Assembly (NCBI RefSeq): GCF_910592395.1
Contig: NC_088323.1
Location: 14,495,501 to 14,559,500 of the forward strand
DNA from: Lineus longissimus
Lineage: Eukaryota > Nemertea > Pilidiophora > Heteronemertea > Lineidae
Direction: 5' to 3'
DNA length: 64,000 bases
Both the position numbers and the translations under genes were made by a program. How positions within the stretch are numbered: position 1 is the first letter of the stretch; every line of letters starts with the position of its first letter. This document shows positions 11,140-22,715 of the stretch, one piece after another. The notes under the pieces were generated by a model. It was not told the DNA's origin. It saw nothing but the letters and a program-made list of their open reading frames with translations, and made no database searches.

Positions 11140-11780
11140 AAATATGGAATCTTTACGCTTGAAACAGAACTCCTTTGATCGAGATATTCGGAACCTTTGT
11201 AAAAGCGGTAGTTATGCAATGTGCCGAAAAACAACCAAAGAGGCAGATGATGAAAGTGATATAAAACCAAAGCTTCCCCGCATCCATAGGACCATGGTTG
11301 ATGAGGCTGACTTGCCATACATAAGGAAAACACCCTACGCGTCTGAAAACTCGAAGGAAACGAACAAGGGCTCCAATGCAAATCAGAGGTGAAATCAACT
11401 TGTCTATTCGCTTGCTCACCAACACCCTGAACTGGATATCGTACCTGATCGTGCATCATGGCGGAACTCCTCGGATGCTGCAGATCGGCCTGTTACTACT
11501 ACATACCTGCTGCTGCGAGAATCGCCTTCATCGTCCTCGTCATCGAACTCTATCAGAAGACTAGAAACGGATAAATCTTACTCCTCACCCCTTTGACGCA
11601 CCGAAACTGTGCTTGCAAGCAACCAGTTCATGGTGAGAACCAAGGACTATGGTGGGAGTGACCAGCTAAAGCAGGGTTGGCCTGTACCGGACACTACCCA
11701 ACATCCTGGGTGGGCTGTGATTAACACTGGTGTTTTGATACTGTCGTTTTCAACTGCAGACTAACTACTACAGGTATAAC
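10828..11780 (+). pseudogene. Coiled-coil, gag-like reading frame, broken
   Basis: Reading through the stops gives a continuous protein-like stretch: a Lys/Glu/Leu-rich coiled coil (LQTQLNDLQHENSVLKSEL), a frameshift near 10965, a second charged helix (RRDEIKLEFERRQGHWGVSK), then MPETSRDLNDIRKNMESL to SNANQR. After an in-frame TGA come NQLVYSLAHQHPELDIVP and a Ser-rich linker leading to TVLASNQFMVRTKDYGGSD. The C-terminal part (RESPSSSS to DYGGSD) recurs at 20035-20260 with matching frame, which supports real coding ancestry. It resembles a retroelement ORF1/gag or a coiled-coil host protein, but I do not recognise the family. Confidence 0.45.
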
Positions 11781-11812
11781 TCACTGATGCAATGCTCGGG
11801 AATTAGCTGGAG

Positions 11813-12334
11813 ATGAACTTCGACTTCAATGTTTCTGTTTCACTAAGAAATGGCAAGGCGAAAGGGCGCCATTCTAAAAATGTAGACGATGTAGTAGTTT
11901 CTGGAAGTGATGATTCTGATGACGAATCCCAGCAAACCATTCAGCGAATTAATGTTGGCAAAGAGAATGGGAAGAAAAGGGGGTTGGGGTCTTAAACAGT
12001 TATCAGCCACGCTGATAAGGGCGCTGACCAGGCCCAATATGTTACCCAACAATTTATGAAAGAGGTGGGAAATGAAATAGCAGAAGAGATAATTGCGATC
12101 ATTAGGGACAATTCCAACACTTGCAACGCTCTGCCAATGAAGTTACCTCAATGGTGGAGATGTGGAATCAGAGGCCAGAAATTTTGGGCATGCGATAAGC
12201 ATATCGATATGGTTAGCCCAAGTGTAGAATTGACAAACATGTGTCCTAATCAGGGTACATGCTTTGATTGGGTGACTCCATCCATGGATTATAGCAATAG
12301 GGTAAGCAGATACGAGCAGAGCCCGTTTTGGTAA
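11813..12334 (+). pseudogene. Unrecognised 174-codon frame with one stop
   Basis: Two open stretches (11813-11995 and 12056-12334) lie in the same frame and are separated only by the TAA at 11993-11995, so they were probably one coding region. It starts MNFDFNVSVSLRNGKAKG and has an acidic Ser/Asp patch (SGSDDSDDESQQTIQ), then VTQQFMKEVGNEIAEEIIA and a Trp/Cys-rich part (LPQWWRCGIRGQKFWAC). It follows the gag-like frame by about 30 bp and may be its continuation. No named family is recognised. Confidence 0.35.
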
Positions 12335-13175
12335 AACTAATCGGACCTGTCCTCATGAGTCAAATGGTTGGACATCTGTTATTAGCAATTCTAGTCAAAT
12401 GACAAGATATGAATTGGGTGGCAATATAAGATTTTGGCAACTGGAGCAGTGGAGAACGTTCCAAGTTGTGATTATGATGTCAGAATGGCAGTGGAGAACG
12501 CCAGACATATATTTGCAAACCCGGTACCGGTAATATTCAACAGCTTTTTCGCAGAGCAGTGGAGAACATTCTTGCCAAGTCGAATATTTGAAGTCCGGTA
12601 GTGTGCAAAGCTATTACGACCACCAATTTGAATGCCGCTGGCGGTAGTCTTTGTCTTATTGGTAAACCACTTGCTAACATCCGTTGTTGCCCGAAATAAC
12701 AATGAGGTTCATAACTCATGTTTCGCGCTGAAACAATATCGGCGAAAAAAAATTGTTTTTTCTAATCACGTTTGGATTTAGCGCCTAGTTTGATTCGCAC
12801 CTTTTGCCATTGTATTTTTTAGGCTCTCGTGATTTTTCGTAAATGGAACGATTTTTTTTCACTTTGCCACGAAGCGATAGGCAAGCAAGTTGCACCCTTT
12901 ATTATGTTTTAGTTAGGCGTCCCGGTTTGGTGTTCAATTCAATTATCTTATTGCAGACTGTTAGCCTGATGTCAACGTATGTATATGTATATGTTTATTC
13001 GTAGTACAGAAATATTGTGAACGTGCATGAACATTTTGTGCGGTAGCCAACAAAAGAACAACCAATTTCTCGTCATAACTTTCGACACAATGACATCCTC
13101 TCCTAGTATTTCAATTCTTATAGAAAAATCAATCAAAGTATCCACACATACATTGTACACAAAAAATCTAGAAGT
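12335..13175. other. Non-coding stretch with short repeats
   Basis: Three copies of a GCAGTGGAGAAC core (about 12446, 12488 and 12557) occur in the first 250 bp and may be decayed coding sequence of the frame before it. The rest is AT-rich with nothing recognised. Confidence 0.35.
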
Positions 13176-13179
13176 ATTT

Positions 13180-15764
13180 TTAGCTCAGCTGACAAAGTCA
13201 GCGGAGCTAGTCAAATAGCTATTCGATTGGTGTCCGTCCTTCCATCCTGCCATCCTTCCATCTAGCCATCTGCAGACAAAGTTGGGCATTTTGTAATCAT
13301 ACAACCGAGGCACTTCAAATCTAGTCTTGCTTATAAACACTGCAGAAAATCTTGCTTACGGAAAAAAATTTGGGCGATTCGATTCAAATTCAGCTCCCCA
13401 GGGGGCAAAATGCGTAAATGAAAAAACAATTTTTTGACGCTCTATTCCAGCAGATAAAATCTTGAAATGAAGTTGAAAAGGTCTTCATGATACAGAAGTT
13501 TTGATATAAAATAGATTAGTGTCGATTTATATCACCAGTTGGCGGTAGTGAGCAAAACTATTGAACCCGGATGATTCCGCTTTGAATTTCCCGCCGAGGT
13601 TACCTGGAGTACTATCGTCAAGAAAATGGCGGTGACATTTTTATTTCTACCGGAGCGATGATTTTGTAAGTGACAAATTTTCTTATTTAAGTCTTTACGG
13701 AAATGTATTTTGGTACGAAACTTCACACGTTTATAGAAAAGATCAACGAGAATGTGTTCAAATGCCCTCATAACGATGAGTTCAACGGAATTTGGTCAAA
13801 ACAACCTTCGAATGGAGTCAACTTTCTTTGCGAAATTAAAGCGACGACCTCATTATTTATCGTAATTTATGCAGATCTAAGTCCAGCTGATGGGTGATGT
13901 TCTGATTTGTGTTCAAACTATTGGAAACTTCGGAAATTAGTTCTATTAGTTCTACTATTCTGCCATTGATGTTGACAGCTAAAAGCAAAAAAACTTTGTT
14001 TATTTATCAAACTTTATCGAGTGTTATCGAATCGAATGGATGTGTCGATCGTCGGGGCGGATTGATATGTGGTTGTGCGTCCAAGGCGATTAGGTCATTC
14101 AGTTAGAGTTAGTTTGAGAAATATCATGATCATGAAGATGCGTGTTGTGTTATCATAACCGGAAAATAAGTTGAAGTTATTATTAGTACTACGATTCTTA
14201 CATGAGTAAAAAGTAGACGTTTTAAGCAACACAATAAAGTTACTCCCATAAAAAAACTGTCAATTCTCCTTACCACTCACAGAAGCCAAGCCATTGCTGT
14301 TAAGTTATGCAGGGGCTTAATCAATTACCTGCACTCCCTGTGGGGTGAATAACATTACCTTTTGAACAGCTGGCTGTAGGGGGATGATTGGAACAGCCGG
14401 TATACCTGCTGACCTGCTGAACCCAGGTTAATGTTATTTTCAATCCACGATTGCAGGTCAGCTGATTTTCGAGATTTCGCGGGAAATGAAGTTGTAAACA
14501 AACGCATGTGTGCAGTTCAAATGTAAACACAAATGTATTTTTGGTACTTTTGGTTGCTGGACTTGGGTTTTCCCGCAGTTAGGAGCTGGGGTCAAATTGG
14601 TGGTCTATTGCTTGGTTGCTGTTTTAGTCAGAGGTAGCCCTTGATTATGAAGGGATTTTCAAATTAAGGTGACCATGGACATGGTCTTTTTATGTGCTCA
14701 CCACAGCTTTCAATACCTGAAGTATCTGAAGAGGCGCGCGGAACCTGACATGACCTTACCAAGGAGCTGCTCACGGTGCTGAACTTTTAGCTTGCCTGTC
14801 GACTAAGTGCCTTTTTGGCCGAGACATTGCTACATGTAGGAGGAGAACGCATTTTAAATTTATAGTAGTGATAGTACAGTTGGTTCGAGCCATTTGGAAG
14901 CCGACATGTGAAGGCCTATCTGGGTTCTCCTTCTTCTCCGTCTAAAAAGGGGCATATTGCTGACTAAGGAACAAGGCATATTGACATTGCCTCATCATCT
15001 CTATCGGACCAATTGATATACTTTTATATGCACGCATACATCACGCCATTTCAGGGTCCGAGTCTGTGGACAATTGGTTTGATTTATTTGTCTCTTCGAT
15101 ATTGCTCCTTCATTGCATTAGATTTTCATCGCAATTTAATCTATTCAAGATATAGCCAATTTGAACCTGTCTGCGCCAAGGATAGATTGGTTCCCGATCA
15201 ACTCACTAGGGATACGCAGTAGAGCACAATGTCATGAAAAACGACCATTTGTATTGTAAATTCCAATCACCTGCAGGACAGGTCAATTTCTCTCAATGAA
15301 ATTAATTTTGTTGACTCCTGTAATCTCTACCTTATTTAAAAAAAAAAGACAGTGGTATTAGTCCCAAACTGGTCATTTCTATTTATTTTGACCTCTGTTA
15401 AATCAGGATACCTCTCAATTACAGACATCATTTTGTATCCTTGTGCTGTACAACCCAGCCTGGACACACCACAGTTGTCCATGGAGAAGTCTCATCCTCT
15501 CTGACACTTCTTTTCTGTAAAGCTACCGATACAACATACTGAACTAGGGATATCTTCCGTTGCCTCCTGTAATATTTACATACCATGGCTGATTAGTTCA
15601 ATCATATTACATCCAGCTGGCAGCTCTGCATTGGAAATTTTAGTGGTATAACGTGTTCTCTTGACCTTCAAACAGTAGTATAAAGCCGATATTTACTACT
15701 TTATACCCTCAGTCCTATGTTATTAGGTCATCCAGCTGAGCGCCAGGCCCTTGGGCCTCTTGTT
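13180..15764. repeat. Putative 2.6-kb non-autonomous element
   Basis: The left end has a near-perfect stem, AGCTCAGCTGAC-AAA-GTCAGCGGAGCT (13182-13208), followed by a GTCCGTCCTTCCATCC-type tract. The right end reads AGCTGAGCGCCAGGCCCTTG then GGCCTCTTGTT (15734-15764), containing AGGCCC/GGGCCT arms. I know similar start and end motifs from abundant repeats in marine invertebrates, especially molluscs; that is memory, not a search. The inside has no recognisable gene: only short frames, a tract near 14320-14420 and AT-rich DNA. Confidence 0.35.
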
Positions 15765-15779
15765 GTGGTTAGATATTCA

Positions 15780-16150
15780 TATGTTTAGAAATCCCATTTC
15801 ATGTCAATTATAATTTTTCGAATTAAATGTAACTGTTATTTAATGAGATATTTGATTGTTTTGCGATTTTGAAGCCCAGGTTCTAGTTTAATGGTTTAAA
15901 TGGTTCATTTTCTCATCGATGCACTTGTTTTGGCACACCTCTAAGCGCAAAGTGGTGTAAGGTATACCGTTCCAATATTGTTGAACACGCAATGTGACTT
16001 ACACCTCAGAAAAAAAATATGATGCATACGTCCATTCTTGAGTCACCTCATCAGAAACAATTTATAGTATATGTTGCCATTGATTACAACCTGATCATGG
16101 ATTTTTATAACAAATTGCAAAGAGATGAGAGGGCAATTTTGCTGATATGA
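15780..16150 (+). repeat. Dispersed repeat, copy 1 (uninterrupted)
   Basis: Homologous to 24800-24869 joined to 26053-26360. Shared landmarks are ATGTTTAGAAATC, GTAACTGTTAT, GTTTTGGCACAC, GAACACGCA, GAGTCACCTCAT (AAGTCACCTCAT in the other copy) and TATAACAAATTGC. This copy has an uninterrupted TTAA near 15840, where the other carries a 1183-bp insertion. Confidence 0.75.
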
Positions 16151-16314
16151 GACGTATTTTCGACGCCTGTCGTCTTTTTCTCAACAATTTTTCTCCTAAT
16201 CTCATCCTCATACAAGTAATTTTTTGGATTTGATCTTCCATTTGTGAATCATAACCCAATACTGTTGACCTCCGTCGAGGAATTTATCAAAAACTCCAAA
16301 AGATTTGCCTTTAA

Positions 16315-16641
16315 AGGGTAACTCGTGTCAAATTTCACCATATAATGTTTTAGCTGTTTTTGACAAATGACTACGTCACTTTCTCGTAAATCGGTAAGGT
16401 TTTCGAATCGAAATGCACATTTTCTAGAAATTGATGGTTTAATCTCTCCCAGACGGCTCGCTTCGATGCCGTTTTCGTTGATGACGCCACAACATGAAAA
16501 TTTTCGCGGTCGCGGTGGTTTACATTCAGCGATTTTATAATAAATCTAATCGAAAATGGAAAATTTGAGCTTTACATTTGTGATCAACAATTAAAAACGG
16601 ACGTATTTCCGCAAAGTTGTAAATCACATCATAGTATCACT
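16315..16641. mobile_element. TTAA-flanked MITE, 327 bp
   Basis: TTAA occurs directly on both sides (16311-16314 and 16642-16645). Ends are imperfect inverted repeats, AGGGTAACTCGTG on the left against AGTGATACTATG read inward from the right. TTAA targets are used by Kolobok and piggyBac transposons; the AGG start fits Kolobok-type ends better than the CCC ends of piggyBac. No ORF inside. Confidence 0.45.
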
Positions 16642-16835
16642 TTAAGCCCGCCTGACCATACTGTAATGATACGGCTTCATAAATTATTGGGAAATTGGGA
16701 ATTGGATTGTCAACCTATCTATATTCACCTGGATTCTGCCACCCCAGTTGTACTTGGTGGCCATAAGTACGCGGCACCTTTTGTTCAATAAATAAAATTA
16801 GAAAGAAAAAACGAAAGATATTACGTGATCAGCCA

Positions 16836-18880
16836 AAGTGATTTATTTATTTATTTATTTATTAAACCTCCATATACATGAAGAACACATAGTACATAAA
16901 ATTACGGTAATAAATAGGATGCCTGAACACATACATAAAATCACAGTATCATATACACAGTTAATGCCTGAGCATTAATTTGACCAAGCGATGGGAGGGG
17001 GGTCCCTGACCCCGTAGCCCTCGTCCCGCAGGAGACAGCGCAGACTGTCAACGGCACCATCCTCCGCGCGGCGAGGGGCCAAAGAGTGAGGATCAGCCTT
17101 TCCCATCATCAGCTTTAATGGGTTAAAACCACATGAAAGAGTTTTTGATAAAAGTGTGCCCTTTACGGAATCCATACCTTCCGATAAAAACTTAGCAAAT
17201 AAAATTACATTCAAATCCCTTGCGGGGGAGTCAGTTTTAAAAATGATTCTATATAATTTGGCACAATTTCTATCAACTAATGGTTTAACTTTTGAAACAT
17301 CCAGAGCTTCTAAAAGTCTAGTGTGGTGCGATCTTTTGGAGACACCACAAAAGCCCTTAACAAGGGTACCTTGAGCACTCTCTAACTTAGTCACTGAATA
17401 TTTGTCCAGAGTACTGCATTCGAGAGCAAAAGTTAAGGTAGGTTGACACACAGATCTCCAAAGAAAGGTCTTAGTTTCAATTGATAGGCCTGGATAACAC
17501 AAGCCACTCGAAGAAATGACAAACGCTGCTCGTCTACATGCTAAAATTCTGCTATTCACGTGATCAACGCCAGTAAGGTTCGAATTAAAAAGCGTGCCAA
17601 GTAAGGTCATGCTGTCTACATTCTTAATCAAGGACTCCCCTAACCACCACCTAGGCTCGTCCTTCCAATTACGCCTGCCAATAGTCATGCACGGTGTCTT
17701 TTTCAGACCGAACGAAAATTTCCAATCATTTGAGTACCCAGCAGAAATATTTATTAGTTTTTGTAACCCGTCAACAGAAAAGGCGAACACTGTTAAATCA
17801 TCCGCATATGCACAGCAATTAAACCTTTTATCTAAAATAGACAGGCCCTCGCCCGAATTCGATATAAACAATTTCAAAAGATCATTCACAAAGTAATTAA
17901 ATAATATTGGCGACAAAATTCCGCCCTGTCTTATACCTCTTTTGATAAAAAACTCATCACTTTCATTGTCTAGAAATCGAACACATGCTTTAAGGTTATT
18001 ATACCACGAAAATAACAACAGCCAGTGATCTTTAGGAATCTTATCCAAGAGTTTGTAAAAAAGTCCGTGGTGCCAAATGGTATCAAAACATTTCTCTGCA
18101 TCGAGACTACATACAAATACAGGCGAGCCTTTTGAAGAAAAGTACTTAAATGTATCATACATATAAGAGGTGGCCATTGCAGTGCCACGATTCTGGCGGA
18201 ACCCAAATTGACAGGAATGGATATGATCATCAGGGATAAGAAGAAATTCTAGCAGCTTCGACAGGACTGAACTTAAGGTAATAGGTCTATAATTAGTTAC
18301 ATCGTTTGGGTTTAAACATGGTCTTTTTAGAACTGGTATGATAACACCCTTAAGAAAACATTCTGGAAGGACATGCCAATTTATTATAACACTAAACAGC
18401 ACTTAAAAATTACACAATTCAGGGGAATTGGCATAAATAATATGTTCAGAAAAAATATCGTCTATTCCAGAGGCGGTATTACACTTAAGCCGCCGAATTA
18501 TTCCTTGGATCTGGTCCGGGGTCACTGTGAAATCACCACAGGTATCTTTCTGACTTTCAAATATTTCACTGACAACATTCGAGATACGCATTTGCTCAGC
18601 ATTCAAAGCCATGGATTGATCACTCATTACTTCACTCAGGTGATTAGCAAAATCCTGCGATCCTAGGCATGAGTTTGGTTGTTTCCCACGCTTTGACTTT
18701 TTCAGAGCACTCCAGAACGCAGTATGATTTCCCTGCCGAAAAAATCTATCCATCTTATTTACAGACTTATTGAGACTCTTTGAAACACACTGTCTGGTTG
18801 CGCGTCTAAATAATCTGATTTTTTTTTCTCCAGAAATCTTTGTTAGCTGGAAACTTGAATCATATGGCGCGATAATTTGG
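16836..18880 (-). mobile_element. Non-LTR retrotransposon, 5'-truncated
   Basis: The minus-strand element ends at the low coordinate in a (TAAA)n tail (about 16838-16864 on the plus strand as TTTA repeats). A reverse-transcriptase reading frame covers most of it. The sequence becomes unrecognisable beyond about 18880, indicating 5' truncation. Confidence 0.8.
16975..18753 (-). pseudogene. LINE reverse transcriptase with one stop
   Basis: Two open stretches (18403-18753 and 16975-18402) are in the same frame, divided only by a TAA after PELCNF. RT motifs in order: CNTASGIDDIFSEHI, VTNYRPITLSSVLSKLLEF, FGFRQNRGTAMATS, SLDAEKCFDTIWH (catalytic Asp), IRQGGILSPILFNYFVNDLL and CCAYADDLTVFAFS (YADD). 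These are followed by a thumb-like region and an RNase-H-less C-terminal domain with a CR1/Jockey-like LGTLFNSNL motif. No endonuclease is present because of truncation. Clade is unresolved: the motifs differ clearly from the L2-like copy at 8955-10703. With a single nonsense mutation in about 590 codons it is a rather young insertion. Confidence 0.9.
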
Positions 18881-19015
18881 CAGTTTTAAAGTAGTGCATG
18901 GGTTACAGCATTAAAATTGAATCTATTCAAAGTGATCTCGAATTCTGCCTGTCATCTTATTGTATACGTGTGCAATGTATTATAATGTTTCAAAATTTGA
19001 TTGTTGATACGGTGT

Positions 19016-19117
19016 GAATGGACAGCGCTGATGATCACATTTCACAACGGTCACCTTGCTGTCGTAGATGCTCTATCATGCTATTGAAAATGGCGCAGAT
19101 GTTGTCGAAGGGAAGAA
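19016..19117 (+). pseudogene. Ankyrin-repeat pseudo-exon
   Basis: Decoded with small indels it reads an ankyrin unit: WTALMITFHNGHLAVVDAL, then a few extra bases, then ENGADVVEGKK. The donor site is mutated to GGCAAC. It is a relic of the same exon family as 7689-7787. Confidence 0.6.
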
Positions 19118-19312
19118 GGCAACACACCAAAGGCTTTCTCAACTCATAAGATGATAAAGCAATATCAAAAATATGTTGGCAATGTGTATGTTATTGTTGA
19201 ATAAGATAACTAGTTTGAATCTCTTGAAATCATCTACTCCTTGATCTATCTAGTCGTTTTTTTATATGTATTTCGATATTTGCTTATCGACAGTGTGTCT
19301 GTCTTGTTATAG

Positions 19313-19366
19313 AACGGCTGGACGGCGCTCATGAGCACCTCCAAAAACGCTCACCTTGGCGTCGTA
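19313..19366 (+). pseudogene. Truncated ankyrin-repeat exon
   Basis: An acceptor TTATAG precedes NGWTALMSTSKNAHLGVV. The unit is cut after 18 codons and followed by unrelated DNA, so the second helix is lost. The 5' intron flank (CGACAGTGTGTCTGTCTTG) matches that of 7689-7787 and 56904-57002. Confidence 0.65.
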
Positions 19367-19470
19367 GTGTACGGGGTTGTTATAAAACGGTTGATTCACT
19401 ATTTAAAGTGAATGGTATCAAGGCAAAATAAGTTCTCCACCATATTATAGGGGGTTAAGTGGGCATTTGC

Positions 19471-19632
19471 CTTACGCTTGTCAAGTGGTAAAGACTGCAC
19501 CAGCAATAGGGACAGTGTTCCAGGTAATAAATCTTACGCTTGTGGAATGGTAATAATTGCTCCAGTAATGGAGACTGTGATCTGGGGAATAACTCTTACA
19601 CTTGTGGAATGGTAAGAGGTTTGCTCAAGGAG
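19471..19632 (+). repeat. 62-bp minisatellite, about 2.6 units
   Basis: Units begin CTTACGCTTGT (or CTTACACTTGT), followed by GGAATGGTAA and TGGAGACTGTG-like parts. Short, diverged array. Confidence 0.6.
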
Positions 19633-19639
19633 TCACACA

Positions 19640-20034
19640 AGGTACAGAGACAAACAAATGTAAGCGTGTGATGACAGCAACACTTTTGATTGACACCTGT
19701 CATAGACAATTATGCCCCCGCCATAGTGTGGGCATTATGCACTTGGGTGGTTTCAGGTCGCCGCCGCACTGAATTCCGGTGTAACATCTGTGGTTGTTCC
19801 CCATGTTTCAGTGTTTCCAAACAATAGGCAGCTAGAGAGACCATGACTTTTCAATAGGGGGGATACACAGAAAAACTCGTCAATCTATTTTTGAGCGTTC
19901 CCAAACAATGAGGGGAAACACTCAAAAACAGAAACACTCAAAAACATTACACCGGACTATAACTCAAGTACTCTTTGTTCGGCTGACTTGAAATTTCTAG
20001 GGGGTGTAGGCTTAGTGTGTCACAGAGTAAAGCA
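19640..20034. other. Non-coding stretch
   Basis: No protein homology. It contains an ATGCCC...GGGCAT inverted motif near 19711-19738 and several AACACTCAAAAACA-type repeats near 19915-19945. Confidence 0.35.
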
Positions 20035-20815
20035 CTAGATTGATCAATGCAAAAAGGGGCGCCTGCTAGGAATCGGCATGTTACTGCTACGCGCCAGCTG
20101 CTGCGCGAATCGCCTTCATCGAACTCTATCAGAGGACTAGAAACGTATAACTCTGACTCCTCATCCCTTCGACGCACTGAAACTGTGCTTGCAAGCAACC
20201 ACTACATGGTGAGAACCAGGGACTATGGTGGGAGTGACAAGCTACAACAGGACATTCTGTGTTCTGTGCTGTTGTGAGCAATTGCACTCGCCAAAAAAAG
20301 AGCTGTGTTGTACTTAGGTTGTATATCTCTAGGTGTCGAAAACTCCGCACTTCGAGGTTTCCACTTTTCTGGGGAGTTGCTGACTGAATTTTATGGCGAA
20401 CTTGGTTCTCTGATATCTTTTTTACAACTGACTTTATTACTACAAACTATCGATCAAAGCATACACATGTGGCGTAATTATGAGACAACAGATTAAAAGG
20501 AAGCTCGATGATTGAATCAAAAAAGAAGCTACTACGATTATGAACCTAGGTTTATCCCAAAGGAATTGCTCAGGGCACCACTGTAGACATATTGGCTTCA
20601 GCAGCAATAACATGACCGTTGCCTTAGATTCAGGAAAGGCATAGTTCCTGTCATTCCCCGCTGCGTTAATCTTTTAACAGATGATTATTTAATCCATTTT
20701 TAATAGTTCACAGTGATTTACCCGTACTGGACACCATCCAATCATCCAGGGTGGTCTGTAATCAAGACTGGTGTTTGATACTTCCCTTTTCAAACGCAGA
20801 CTAACTACTACAGGT
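20035..20815 (+). repeat. Second copy of the gag-like C-terminal segment
   Basis: 20050-20250 and 20722-20815 match 11490-11690 and 11690-11790. The frame RESPSSNSIRGLETY to TVLASNHYMVRTRDYGGSD is conserved without stops over about 60 codons, a sign of coding ancestry. The two parts are separated here by about 470 bp of unrelated DNA (20255-20720). Confidence 0.65.
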
Positions 20816-21673
20816 GTAAATTCAAAGTGGTAGATACATCTGGAAATTTGAAGTTTATTAAAGAGATCAATCCGCGCTGTGATTCTAAAGCTTATTACTT
20901 GTTACTAAACGTTCAAAATGACGATTACCAAAAACACGCTAAACTAGTCAAGTATTCCATGATAAGAGCGTCAATGTTCTAGTATTTCAATAAACATGTA
21001 GATGACATTCAGAATGTCACTTCGGTTGTCACTTCACCTTATAATGGCCGACAGGCGTCGTAACCCCAACGGAGGGAGTCGCAATGGCTGCAGGCGTCTT
21101 ACCCTGACGGAGAGAGATATCCAAACCACTGTACAATGCCCAAATGTATAAATAAATGTAGATAAAATAAAATGATGATTTTTGCGATATTCTGTAAACT
21201 TTTTACTGGCCGTAGTAATCCAAGTGTTCTCTGATTAATAGCCACGTAATAGCAGCGTTTGACCATTTTGGTCTCGTCTTCAGTTTTTGTACAGAACTGA
21301 TTTGTGAGGACCGTTCGATGCATTCATCAACGGTTAACTCAAGCGAATACAATTTTCCGATCGCACGGTTTGATTGCCCTGTGGCTGTTTTGACCAGTGC
21401 AGATCAGGTCAGCACTCGACTTGGCCTCAATGGAGTTCTTCTGTGATCGCCAGTTTCCAGTTTCTCCTGTTGGTGTCCTTGTCGTGAACGAGAATGACGT
21501 CATTACTTTCAATGATGTCGGATTTGGCATTTTGTTTGCTAAAAGTTCGTATTGGTGTCGTTCCTGCAACCTCGCGAGATACTGTCGAACTGAAAAATTT
21601 GGCGTTTCCCAAATTTCGCGAGTACGTCATGCTTGCGAATATATTCTGCCGCGAAAGTCTCTTGCTTTTCGGT
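20816..21673. other. Non-coding stretch, nothing recognised
   Basis: AT-rich DNA with short frames only. A conserved flank (about 21590-21670) leads into the minisatellite array. Confidence 0.35.
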
Positions 21674-21940
21674 GTATTCCTGTTTCGCCTATTCCTGTTC
21701 CACCTATTCCTGTTTCGCCTAATTCCTTATTCGCCTATTCCTGATTCGCCTACTTCCTGTTTCGCCTTATTCCTGTTTCGCCTATTCCTGTTCCGCCTAT
21801 TCCTGTTCCACCTATTCCTATTTCGCCTAATTCCTTATTCGCCTATTCCTGATTCGCCTACTTCCTGTTTCGCCTTATTCCTGTTTCGCCTATTCCTGTT
21901 TCGCCTAATTCCTGTTTCGCCTATTCCTGTTTCGCCTATT
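21674..21940 (+). repeat. 15-bp minisatellite array 1 (ATTCCTGTTTCGCCT)
   Basis: About 18 units of ATTCCTGTTTCGCCT with variants (CTGTTCCACCT, CTTATTCGCCT, CTGATTCGCCT). A higher-order repeat of about 110 bp is visible (21717-21824 against 21826-21900). The right flank (21941-22020) matches the flank of array 4 at 45755-45835 in inverted orientation. Apparent Phe/Leu/Arg-rich ORFs are artefacts. Confidence 0.9.
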
Positions 21941-22401
21941 CAAATGTATTGCTAACCTCCCCACAGACGTAGGAATATGAACCGTCCCTTACTATAGTGA
22001 TAAAGGCTATCATTAAGAATAAAGTATGAAATAATGAATTTAGCGACATGTCAATTTTACAGCTGATTTTAATCAAATCATTATGAGAATGTACAGTATT
22101 ATGTATTTTTATCAAAAACTCATGAATTCAGTTTTTATAAAATAAACGACTGCTTTACTCTACTTAATCTATAGTTTTTACTGTGTGTCAGTATGGTCCT
22201 ATGGTCAAATAAGTCCCGGACTGTCCCCGGTTACAAGGTGACTCTTTCAAAACGGTCATGGCATGGTTTGTTCACAAAGTTGATGGCATATTGTCATCAC
22301 ATCGTAAACATCATACAATTGTCCCCTCACATTTTCCCCATAAAATTGACATGCATCCCTAAGGTTCCCCGTGGGAGAGTCGATTTATTGTAGGGGTACT
22401 G
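21941..22401. other. Flank of the minisatellite arrays, no gene
   Basis: The first 80 bp are shared with the flank of array 4. The rest is AT-rich with nothing recognised. Confidence 0.4.
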
Positions 22402-22580
22402 GAAAGTAGGCAAAACAGGAAGTAGGCGAAACAGGAATAGGCGAAACAGGAAATAGGCCAAACAGGAAATAGGCCAAACAGGAATAGGCCAAACAGGAAT
22501 AGGCAGAACAGGAATAGGCGAAACAGGAATTTTGTAGGCAAAACAGGAATAGGCGAAACAGGAATAGGCGAAACAGGCAT
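22402..22580 (-). repeat. 15-bp minisatellite array 2
   Basis: Same unit as array 1 in the opposite orientation (AGGCGAAACAGGAAT). It ends in GCGAAACAGGCATAAACC, as does array 3. Thus arrays 1 and 2 face each other across about 460 bp. Confidence 0.9.
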
Positions 22581-22715
22581 AAACCAAGTCTACAGCAGTG
22601 GACTTGAAAGCTGACAAGTCGTTAATCCGAACGTCTGGCGCGATGGGAGTCAGATATGGACGACCAGACACTTTCTTACAAATTACACAATGATTTTTTT
22701 AACGGTTGGGCGCAT

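Noticed and set aside
21494-21955. Long Phe/Leu/Arg-rich open frames across the minisatellite arrays (also 22327-22671 and 27432-27696)
   Set aside because: They are translations of a 15-bp repeat, which stays open in any frame because the unit length is a multiple of three.
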